From assembly GCA_035528905.1 (NCBI GenBank), contig DATKXU010000089.1:1-29086 (forward strand): a stretch of DNA of 29,086 nucleotides. The letters are read 5' to 3'. Below are positions 8,531 through 14,859 of the stretch, piece after piece. Source of the stretch: DATKXU01 sp035528905. GTDB lineage: Bacteria > Armatimonadota > UBA5829 > DTJY01. The notes under the pieces are model-generated. The model was not told the DNA's origin, ran no database searches, and saw nothing but the letters and a program-made list of their open reading frames with translations. Positions within the stretch are counted from its first letter, which is position 1. Each line of letters opens with the position of its first letter. A program made the translations under genes and the position numbers.

Positions 8531-8615
8531 CTACGGCGTCTTCCTAGAGGCTGCCTGGTCCTTCTTTCGCTGGGCGGCCAATTCCAGCGCTTGCTGTGGA
8601 ATCGGGTCCTCCGGC
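8531..8615 (-). repeat. Repeat copy B: 3' end of the TPR gene, direct repeat of 5603-5687
   Basis: This copy is in frame within the intact TPR gene and includes its stop codon. Together with copy A, in the same orientation, it brackets the ATPase operon. The layout resembles integrative elements that insert at a gene's 3' end and supply a replacement end. No recombinase gene lies between the copies. Confidence 0.85.
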
Positions 8616-10048
8616 ATGAGCTCTGCTGCCCTCTTGAAGCTCCGAATTGCCCCATCATAGTTGCTGATTGCCATGTATGCGTCCCCCAGGCTGTAATGAG
8701 CCTTTGCCATGTCGGGTGCCAGATCGGCAGCGGCTTTGAAGGCATCAATGGCCGAGGGCTCTCTGCCGGCTTTGTGATAGACGAGACCGAGATTGTAATA
8801 GGCTGTCGGATTTAAGGGCGTGTCCGCCACGTATCGCTCCCAGTAGCGAGCCTCGGCCGTGTACAGGACAGACTGCTTTACGCTGAGCAGAGAGAGGATG
8901 ACAATCAGCGCGATGCCCACTCCCATGCCAAGCCGACGAACCCAGGAGAGCTTGTTCCCGGCGGCCTCGGCCATGAGCCAGCCAAAGAGAATCGCCAGTC
9001 CGACAGAGGGTACATAGAGATAGCGCTGAGCTATGATCTGGCTCCCAGCCACAACGGACACCGGAACGATTGTGAGTAAAAACCAGGCAGCGGCGAAGAA
9101 TGGAACCCGGGACCACCGCCTGTTCGCCCAAAGGGACCAGGTGAGCACAAGTATGCTGCCAAACGCGATTAGGGTTCCCGGGCCAAGGATTTTCTGGATG
9201 CTGATCTGATATCCCAGCCGGGCTGTTTGGGGAAGCAGTAGTATCTGGAACTCCGTGAAAACGGAATGGGCCACAACCGCCAATCTGTGCAGCGGGGATA
9301 ATGCCGTTCCAGTCGCCTCACCGCCGGAAAGGACGACACTCCTGACGCCGAACAAACCCGCCGCGAGTATGACATACGGAACGGTGTCCAGAGCCATCCG
9401 CCGGTAGCTGCGCTCGCCGGAAACCCAGGCGGCCAGTGGAACCAATGCTAACGTTACGAGCGCAAGTTCTTTCGACAGAATGGCCAATAAGACTAGAACC
9501 AACGACAGGGCAAGAAAACCCTTCCGTTTTCGCTCCCGGTATGCAAGATACGCGCAAAGCCCGCTGAGCATGAATGCCGCGCAGAAGACGTCTGTACGAC
9601 CGGAGATCCAGCACACAGATTCGGCGTGAGCAGGATGGGCAGCGAACACGAAGGCCGCCCATATAGCAGCGACACGGTTGCGCAGTATCAGCCATGCCAG
9701 AAGTGCCACCAAGAGGATACAGACAGCATGAAACCCCAGGTTCAGCAGATGGTAGCCCACTGTCCGGTTTTCCCATAAGGCATGGTCCAGGAGAAACGAA
9801 GCGTTGATCAGCGGCCGATAGAAATCCGCCCCGCCGCCGAACAGCCTGTGGATGTAGCCGGAAGTCAGCATCCCCCATAACCCCATGTCCGGCCTCTGCT
9901 CGATCTGGTACAGCAGCACCCAGTCGTCCGATATGAACGGCCCGTTGACTGAGCGGAGGTATACACCGATTCCGAGCAGCACGGCTGCTGCGTATGGCAG
10001 CGCGCCGAGGAGCAGTCTGTTCGTGCGGGAGAATCCAGAGCTTGCCAT
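8531..10048 (-). CDS. Polytopic membrane protein with C-terminal TPR repeats (PMT/O-mannosyltransferase-like)
   Basis: 505 residues from the ATG at 10048; a TTG at 10066 would add six. Seen: an N-terminal membrane segment, then a lumenal loop with GPFISDDW and FYRPLI motifs typical of the GT-C-fold family with TPR tails (TMTC/PMT-like), then about ten hydrophobic segments. HPAHAESVCWISGRTDVF (about 130-147) matches a conserved loop of that family. The C-terminus holds two TPR units (NLGLVYHKAGREPSAIDAF; SLGDAYMAISNYDGAIRSF). Such proteins may transfer sugars from polyprenyl carriers to exported proteins, but activity here is inferred. The last 27 codons exist a second time at 5603-5687. Confidence 0.82.
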   Translation of the reverse strand: MASSGFSRTNRLLLGALPYAAAVLLGIGVYLRSVNGPFISDDWVLLYQIEQRPDMGLWGMLTSGYIHRLFGGGADFYRPLINASFLLDHALWENRTVGYHLLNLGFHAVCILLVALLAWLILRNRVAAIWAAFVFAAHPAHAESVCWISGRTDVFCAAFMLSGLCAYLAYRERKRKGFLALSLVLVLLAILSKELALVTLALVPLAAWVSGERSYRRMALDTVPYVILAAGLFGVRSVVLSGGEATGTALSPLHRLAVVAHSVFTEFQILLLPQTARLGYQISIQKILGPGTLIAFGSILVLTWSLWANRRWSRVPFFAAAWFLLTIVPVSVVAGSQIIAQRYLYVPSVGLAILFGWLMAEAAGNKLSWVRRLGMGVGIALIVILSLLSVKQSVLYTAEARYWERYVADTPLNPTAYYNLGLVYHKAGREPSAIDAFKAAADLAPDMAKAHYSLGDAYMAISNYDGAIRSFKRAAELMPEDPIPQQALELAAQRKKDQAASRKTP

Positions 10049-10187
10049 TTTGTCACCACTGCGCAATGGGTATTCGAGCTGATCGGTTGTAACTCCTGCC
10101 GTGGTCCGCGCAAATGCCTGGCAGGAACTTGGCAGCCATACTCCGAAGGGTTAATCTGGTATAAGGCTGGTTCGAGGAGGATGGAGC

Positions 10188-11726
10188 ATGGCCAGGCTGA
10201 CCTGCTACGACGGGGTAGGCTGCATCGGCGGCAACAAAATCCTGCTGGAGGACGGCGGTACGAAGCTCTGGCTCGACTTCGGAACGAACTACTCGCAGTG
10301 GGGCAAGTTCTATGAGGAGTATCTGAAGCCCAAGACGTGCGCCGGCCTCTACGAGCCGATTCAAATGGGACTTCTCCCGCCGATTCGCGACCTCTACCGC
10401 GAGGACGACCTGGTCTACCCCGACGCAGACCCCTGGCATGGCATTGAGGCACAGAGTATCGGCGATGTACGCGGGATTCTCCTCTCACATGCTCACCTTG
10501 ATCACATGGGCATGCTGCCCTATGTGCACAAGGAGATACCAGTTTACTGTTCAGGTATGACCTTTGCGGTCGCAACGGTCACCCAGGAGACTGGAACCGG
10601 AGCTTCTGTCCAATACTGCCGCGTCAAGTCCCCAAAGTTGACAGAAACGGGGCTAACTCTATCCGGAGCGAGCGGCCCGATCGAGCCGAGGCCCTTCGTT
10701 TTCGTAGCTGGCTGCCCAGGTGGTGCATTCTCCGAGTTTCGGAGTGATGAGCCCGCTCGCGGAAAGCTCGGACCTGCTGCCGGCGAGAGGCCCTTGAAAT
10801 GTGGTGATCTCAAGGTCCGGGCGTTCCCCGTGGACCACTCCATCTACGGGGCATGCGCCTGGGCAATCGAGACGAGCGCGGGTTGTGTAGTGTATACGGG
10901 TGACCTCAGGTGCCACGGGCGCCAGGCCGAACTCACATGGAGATTCGCGGAGGAAGCGGGCAAGCTGAAGCCGCGCGTCCTGATCATCGAGGGAACGAGG
11001 ATAGACAAGGAAGACACACGCTCCGAGGAGCAGGTACGTCAGCGCGCCCTGGACGAGGTCAAGAAGGCAAAGGGCCTTGTTGTCGCGGATTTCGGACCCC
11101 GGAATATAGAGCGCCTCGCCTTGTTCCTCGACATAGCGAAGGAGACCGGGCGCACGCTCCTGCTGACGCCGAAAGACGCTTACCTGCTGAAGTACATGGC
11201 CCTGGCAGCGGGGAACGGCGACGTGCCGTCACTCAATGACCAGAGCATCGCGATCTACTCCGAATACGAAGCTTCCACTTCCGCTTGGAAGAAGGGGATC
11301 AACGAGAAATACCCCGAGAAGTTGATCAGACCTGAAAACGTGGCGAAACACCAGGACAAGTTCATCTGCTGCTTCAGCTTCTTCGACGTGAACGAGCTGG
11401 CCTACATCAAGCCGGTAGCCGGCTCGATCTGGATTTACTCATCCTGCGAGGCATTCAACGAAGATATGCGGATTGACCTCGTTCGGCTCGGTGAGTGGCT
11501 TCGGCACCACGAGATGGTCTTCATGGGCGGCGACGACGAGGACGAGAAGAATCCATTCCATGCATCCGGGCATGCGTGCCGGTCCGATCTGCTGAAGTTG
11601 GTTGACATCATCCGGCCCGAAGTGGTGATCCCCGTGCATACGGAAAAGCCCGAACTATTCAAGGAGGCGCTCGCGGGGAGGTGCGGCGTTCTGCTGCCCG
11701 AACGAGGCGTCCCGATTGATCTTTAG
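10188..11726 (+). CDS. RNase J-like metallo-beta-lactamase/beta-CASP hydrolase
   Basis: 512 residues; the ATG at 10188 has GAGGAGG seven bases upstream. The zinc motif HAHLDH is at 101-106, followed by DHSIYGA (His217) and TGDLR (Asp239), the order found in RNase J. IIEGTRID then starts a beta-CASP-like segment with the conserved pattern V-x-ADFGPRNIERL. The C-terminal part carries HASGHACRSDLLKLVDIIRP and VIPVHTEKPE, again as in RNase J. It is shorter than typical RNase J (about 550) because the usual C-terminal domain is missing, and an acidic stretch (GGDDEDEKN) precedes the last motifs. It is probably a nuclease of RNA or DNA; a different phosphodiesterase activity is possible. It stands alone, divergent from the TPR gene. 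Confidence 0.85.
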   Translation: MARLTCYDGVGCIGGNKILLEDGGTKLWLDFGTNYSQWGKFYEEYLKPKTCAGLYEPIQMGLLPPIRDLYREDDLVYPDADPWHGIEAQSIGDVRGILLSHAHLDHMGMLPYVHKEIPVYCSGMTFAVATVTQETGTGASVQYCRVKSPKLTETGLTLSGASGPIEPRPFVFVAGCPGGAFSEFRSDEPARGKLGPAAGERPLKCGDLKVRAFPVDHSIYGACAWAIETSAGCVVYTGDLRCHGRQAELTWRFAEEAGKLKPRVLIIEGTRIDKEDTRSEEQVRQRALDEVKKAKGLVVADFGPRNIERLALFLDIAKETGRTLLLTPKDAYLLKYMALAAGNGDVPSLNDQSIAIYSEYEASTSAWKKGINEKYPEKLIRPENVAKHQDKFICCFSFFDVNELAYIKPVAGSIWIYSSCEAFNEDMRIDLVRLGEWLRHHEMVFMGGDDEDEKNPFHASGHACRSDLLKLVDIIRPEVVIPVHTEKPELFKEALAGRCGVLLPERGVPIDL

Positions 11727-11810
11727 GCCCACTGGGGCGATTCCCGGTAGAATTACCGTGAACGAAAACTCGGCTATCTGCCAATAATTACGGTTGGAGA
11801 AAGCAGAAAT

Positions 11811-11906
11811 AGCAACCGATAAAGGCAAACTCGCCGAAAGGCGGGGACGCAAAGCCATTGGGTCTAAACCCGGACGTCTCGGGGCATGACTGCCAGGCTG
11901 CCGAAG
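11811..11906 (+). promoter_or_regulatory. Cyclic di-GMP-I (GEMM) riboswitch
   Basis: The sequence carries the full conserved core in order: AAAGGCAAAC (11821-11830), a stem capped by a GAAA tetraloop (11836-11839), GGGACGCAAAGCC (11844-11856), GGGTCTAA (11860-11867), a variable stem, and CTGCCAGGCTGCCG (11890-11903). These are hallmarks of Rfam GEMM aptamers, in which the GAAA loop docks with its receptor and c-di-GMP sits in the three-way junction. It lies about 90 bases before the small gene at 12000. A hairpin at 11961-11986, with no T-run, follows and may act as the expression platform at the translational level. Confidence 0.92.
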
Positions 11907-11960
11907 TGAACTGCTCTCACCGCGGCAATGATGCCGTGACTCAAGTGCAGTGACATATGG

Positions 11961-11986
11961 CGCCTGGCTTTTGCGTTTTCCAGGCG
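11961..11986 (+). promoter_or_regulatory. Hairpin between riboswitch and small gene
   Basis: CGCCTGG (11961-11967) pairs perfectly with CCAGGCG (11980-11986). The purine-rich stretch that could serve as ribosome site for the start at 12000 begins inside its 3' arm. It may mask translation initiation under riboswitch control; this is inference. Confidence 0.4.
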
Positions 11987-11999
11987 GCGGGTGTGCAGA

Positions 12000-12233
12000 A
12001 TGGCCTTGTCGGGAGCAGAACTCTCAGAGCCGGCCTTCAGCCGGTACGCGATATCAGTCATGGGCGGAGACGCAGTCTTCCTCGAGGACCGCAGAAGAGG
12101 CCACAGACTCTACATCGGCTCGGCTAGACCGCTTTCGCGGCCCGAACTCCGCCGCCATGTCTCCTCCCTCAACGACGACCTGAAAGCCCTCTCGGTAGGC
12201 GATTTCCTCACCAAATACGACTTGAACGGCTAG
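12000..12233 (+). CDS. Small orphan protein under the c-di-GMP riboswitch
   Basis: 77 residues from the ATG at 12000; a GTG at 11991 and an ATG at 12060 are alternatives, none with a strong ribosome site. Third codon positions are mostly G or C as in neighbouring genes, which supports real coding. The protein is basic in the middle (FLEDRRRGHRLYIGS) and ends in SVGDFLTKYDL; no signal peptide, membrane segment or known domain is recognised. It is the only gene directly downstream of the riboswitch, so its expression should respond to c-di-GMP. Function unknown. Confidence 0.55.
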   Translation: MALSGAELSEPAFSRYAISVMGGDAVFLEDRRRGHRLYIGSARPLSRPELRRHVSSLNDDLKALSVGDFLTKYDLNG

Positions 12234-12329
12234 AGCGCATCACCTCCCCACAACCCCGGATTCCGGACGTGTGATACCAGATACTTGCGCCACTGGCAAC
12301 TCGACCGATAAGCCTTCGATCCGCGCTGG

Positions 12330-12358
12330 TTGACAGGGCAGTCGGCCTCTGGTAGCAT
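12330..12358 (+). promoter_or_regulatory. Sigma-70 promoter of the structured RNA candidate
   Basis: TTGACA (12330-12335), a 17-base spacer and TAGCAT (12353-12358). Transcription would start near 12365. It lies in the 441-base stretch without a gene between 12234 and 12674. Confidence 0.6.
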
Positions 12359-12364
12359 AGGCCG

Positions 12365-12578
12365 AGGGGCACGGCAGTCATGAGCGCTCTTTCGGCGCTT
12401 GTACCTGTGCGTCGGATGTCATGAGGCCGTTCCAGGTGGCAGGAAACGGTCCGGCGATAGCAGATGTCGCCGCCCCATCCGCTATCGCCGGGAGAGAGGT
12501 GACCGTATAGCGCAGAGTGCCTGGTAGGTGGTCTTCATAGCCGGTATCCTACGCTATGCTCGGTTCGCCTCTTTTTTT
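12365..12578 (+). ncRNA. Candidate structured RNA of about 214 nt ending in a T-run
   Basis: Starts just after a good promoter and ends with seven T residues (12572-12578). By hand it folds into a rod: an 11-bp perfect stem (12451-12461 with 12481-12491) sits at the centre. It is flanked outward by ACGGT/ACCGT (12446-12450, 12502-12506), CCAGG/CCTGG (12432-12436, 12520-12524), ATGA/TCAT with GGCC/GGTC (12421-12428, 12530-12538), and GCGT-x-GGAT/ATCC-x-ACGC (12409-12417, 12546-12554). A side hairpin AGCGC/GCGCT lies at 12383-12399, and GAGG/CCTC closes the ends. The symmetric rod with paired ends resembles 6S RNA in outline, but no family-specific sequence was recognised. It could also be a long leader with an attenuator for the gene at 12675. 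Confidence 0.5.
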
Positions 12579-12674
12579 ACCCCATTCTGCCTTGAGCTAA
12601 ACACGTTGTGCGGTTGCGAGATATAGGCTCTATCACCCGCTTTACCGTTAGGGGCAAACCGTGCGGAGGCAGAC

Positions 12675-12932
12675 ATGGACCTAGCATCCATCGCGCAAAG
12701 GCTGGAGGCGGGAGAAGGTCTGAAGATCAAGTACCGGTATCCAATTCAGCCGAGTGACTGTCGCTCGGGGCCTCGGTGTGGTATCCGGACCGATAAGCTG
12801 CTCGATGTGTCCGTAGAACTTGGGCGGTTCTACACGGTGTTTCGCGGTGAAGTCCCGATCTGGCTCGAGGCGGATGAGGTACTCGAAATCACCCCGGACG
12901 ACGGCGTCTATATGGACTTCACGGAGGAGTAG
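12675..12932 (+). CDS. Small hypothetical protein (85 aa)
   Basis: 85 residues from the ATG at 12675 with GGAGG six bases upstream. It is acidic towards the C-terminus, ends in EITPDDGVYMDFTEE, and contains two cysteines five residues apart (C-RSGPR-C). No membrane segment or known domain is recognised. It follows the structured RNA candidate by about 95 bases and faces the convergent nucleotidyltransferase gene, 30 bases away. Function unknown. Confidence 0.6.
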   Translation: MDLASIAQRLEAGEGLKIKYRYPIQPSDCRSGPRCGIRTDKLLDVSVELGRFYTVFRGEVPIWLEADEVLEITPDDGVYMDFTEE

Positions 12933-12962
12933 GGGAAGCCCGTCGTCTAGCTGCCGTTTTTA

Positions 12963-13529
12963 TTATGCTGTTTCGGCTTCGTTCTGCAGCCTGTCCAACA
13001 GCGACTCGACGCCCAGCTCCTTTGCCCATCTGTGCAGATACGTCATGTCCAGCTTCGGAGACTGGACTTCGTAAACTCGCAATGCGTCCGTGAACTGCTT
13101 TTCGCTGCCCTGGGAAAGCTTGGCCCATCTGAGCTTCGCCAGGATTGTGTCCTCAGGGCTTGAGACAGCGATTCGCATGCCGGTCGCTTCTTCGATGTAC
13201 CGCCTCGCAAAACGCGACCGGTCGAATGGTTCGTCAGTCAGCAGCCAGAAATCAACCTTGTCCCCGGAGTTCACGTCCATAAGGTTAAACATCCCCTTTC
13301 TGCCTATCGCCTCAATAATGCTTTGCTCGTCCAGGTAATAGTCGGGAGGGGGAAACGCCTCGGCCAGCTTGCGTGCTGATGCCCTTTCAATGGCGACCAC
13401 AATGTCTATATCGTGGGTTGATCGCGGCTCGCCCTGCAGGCTTGAGGCCATAGAGCCTGATATCATGTATTCGATCCCGGCGCTGTCGAGCGCCTGGACG
13501 ACCTTCCTCAGTAGTTCCTGTTGTGACAT
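12963..13529 (-). CDS. Nucleotidyltransferase, AbiEii/MNT-like
   Basis: 188 residues from the ATG at 13529. The polymerase-beta-like nucleotidyltransferase signature is present: GS (25-26) followed by THDIDIVV with Asp40 and Asp42, and a third carboxylate in KVDFW (Asp93). PEDTILAKLRW (about 126-136) is the conserved downstream helix of AbiEii-type and related stand-alone enzymes. Such proteins are often toxins or antitoxins that transfer nucleotides or AMP to RNA or protein, or belong to conserved pairs of unknown role. The start overlaps the end of the small upstream gene by 22 bases, so the two form a coupled operon. Which partner, if either, is toxic cannot be decided from sequence. Confidence 0.85.
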   Translation of the reverse strand: MSQQELLRKVVQALDSAGIEYMISGSMASSLQGEPRSTHDIDIVVAIERASARKLAEAFPPPDYYLDEQSIIEAIGRKGMFNLMDVNSGDKVDFWLLTDEPFDRSRFARRYIEEATGMRIAVSSPEDTILAKLRWAKLSQGSEKQFTDALRVYEVQSPKLDMTYLHRWAKELGVESLLDRLQNEAETA

Positions 13530-13723
13530 TTATTCAGGCGCTCCAGGTATATTCTCTTGATTTCGGCGTCCGGCAAATCCGGAAACCTCTTCCGCAGGCC
13601 GTGAAGGAACAGTTCCCTGGAAAACTGAGTCAGCTCGAATGCCTTCAGCAGCCTGGCTTCGGGCGTCATGCGGCGAAGGACCTGGATGTATATCTTGTGA
13701 TTCGGGCGAGGCTTGATGTCCAT
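13508..13723 (-). CDS. Small partner of the nucleotidyltransferase
   Basis: 71 residues from the ATG at 13723, with GGAG about six bases upstream; a GTG at 13747 would add eight. The sequence is basic and helical: an N-terminal DIKPRPNHKIY, then ARLLKAFELTQFSRELFLHGL, then PDAEIKRIYLERLNK. No enzyme motif is seen. Its 3' end overlaps the nucleotidyltransferase start by 22 bases. The arrangement and sizes resemble two-gene type IV toxin-antitoxin-like modules, but no DNA-binding motif is obvious. I recall similar small proteins next to such nucleotidyltransferases in several phyla; the function is unknown. Confidence 0.7.
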   Translation of the reverse strand: MDIKPRPNHKIYIQVLRRMTPEARLLKAFELTQFSRELFLHGLRKRFPDLPDAEIKRIYLERLNKCHNRNY

Positions 13724-13792
13724 GGCGTCTCCGAGTGATTCTATCACATTTCTGCCTCAACCACAAAGCCGATGCCTGCTGCGCGGCATGCG

Positions 13793-14674
13793 CTATTCCA
13801 GCAGCGCGTCCACGAAATCGCGCGAGTTGAAGTCCTCCAAGTCCTCCAACTTCTCGCCGACACCGGCCAGCTTGATCGGGATGCCGAGCTCGTCCTTCAG
13901 CGTGACGACTATCCCGCCCTTCGCGGTTCCGTCGAGCTTTGCCAATGCAATTCCCGTGATCGGGACGGCCGCCATGAATTCCCTCGCCTGGCTGATCGCG
14001 TTCTGTCCAGTGGTGGCGTCCAGCACGAGCAGGACCTCATCCGCGGGCCTTCCGAGTTCGCGCTCGATCACGCGCCCGATCTTCGTCAGCTCCTCCATGA
14101 GATTGCGCCTGGTATGGAGGCGCCCGGCGGTATCCGCGATGACCACATCGGCCTTCCTCGACCTCGCGGCCTGAAGCGCATCGAAGACAACCGCGGCGGG
14201 GTCGGCGCCTTCACGCTGCTTGATGATCTCGACGCCGACTCGATTAGCCCATATCTCGAGCTGCTCGATTCCTGCGGCGCGGAACGTATCCGCCGCCGCC
14301 AGGATGACACGCTGACCCTCGGATTTGAACCTGTGCGCGAGCTTGGCGATTGTGGTCGTCTTCCCGGTGCCGTTCACGCCCACTATCAGGTACACAGTCG
14401 GCGGCTCGGCAGACACACACAGGCCCTGGTCAGCACCCGCCGAGAGCACTCGAACCAGATCATCCTTCAGCCTGCCTCGGATGTCCTCCGCCTCAGAAAG
14501 CCCTTCGCGGCGGGCGGCCTCCCGCAAATCGCAGACAATCCGCGCGGCTGTATGTATGTTCACGTCGGCCTGGATGAGTGCTTCCTCAAGCTCGTCGAGC
14601 AGCTCACCATCAACGGGTCTCCGCCCGCTGAGCAGTTGGTCAACCCTCTCAAATAGTCCCTTGAATATCCTCAT
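13793..14674 (-). CDS. ftsY: Signal recognition particle receptor FtsY
   Basis: 293 residues from the ATG at 14674. It is the GTPase that docks ribosome-SRP complexes at the membrane. An N-domain helical bundle (about 1-85) precedes the G domain: P-loop GVNGTGKTTT, the insertion-box DTFRAAGIEQLEIWA, ADTAGRLHTRRNLMEEL, TKID-equivalent AKLDGTAKGG, and the closing GVGEKLEDLEDF. There is no long acidic A-domain, so membrane targeting must rely on the short N-terminal helix. No strong ribosome site precedes the start. It is not adjacent to smc or ffh here. It is divergent from the membrane protein gene at 14860. Confidence 0.96.
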   Translation of the reverse strand: MRIFKGLFERVDQLLSGRRPVDGELLDELEEALIQADVNIHTAARIVCDLREAARREGLSEAEDIRGRLKDDLVRVLSAGADQGLCVSAEPPTVYLIVGVNGTGKTTTIAKLAHRFKSEGQRVILAAADTFRAAGIEQLEIWANRVGVEIIKQREGADPAAVVFDALQAARSRKADVVIADTAGRLHTRRNLMEELTKIGRVIERELGRPADEVLLVLDATTGQNAISQAREFMAAVPITGIALAKLDGTAKGGIVVTLKDELGIPIKLAGVGEKLEDLEDFNSRDFVDALLE

Positions 14675-14797
14675 GGTGCGAAACCGGCAGTCCAGATTGC
14701 AGATTGGGGATCCGGCAGACTGGGGCAGTTTGCAGTGCAAGTGTAGCAGAAATGGGCGCCGAGGTCAACGGAAATCGAGGACAGCATAACCCTCCCC

Positions 14798-14827
14798 TTG
14801 CAACTTCTCTGTACTTCGGCGTACTAT
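14798..14827 (+). promoter_or_regulatory. Possible promoter of the TPR-like membrane protein gene
   Basis: TTGCAA (14798-14803), an 18-base spacer and TACTAT (14822-14827). The start would fall about 26 bases before the ATG at 14860. Confidence 0.45.
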
Positions 14828-14859
14828 ACAAACAGGCGGCAAGCCTTCGGGGGTGCGCG

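Noticed and set aside
5603..8615. Target-site duplication of a transposon
   Set aside because: 85 bp with mismatches is far longer and less exact than transposition duplications, and no transposase or terminal inverted repeats were found.
12380..12424. Possible 14-codon leader peptide inside the structured RNA, starting at the ATG at 12380
   Set aside because: No convincing ribosome site, and no run of a single amino acid that would suggest attenuation.
12365..12578. Assignment of the structured RNA as RNase P RNA, tmRNA, SRP RNA or T-box
   Set aside because: The diagnostic sequences of each were looked for and not found.
14086..14656. Plus- and minus-strand frames within ftsY
   Set aside because: Shadows of the FtsY reading frame in GC-rich sequence.
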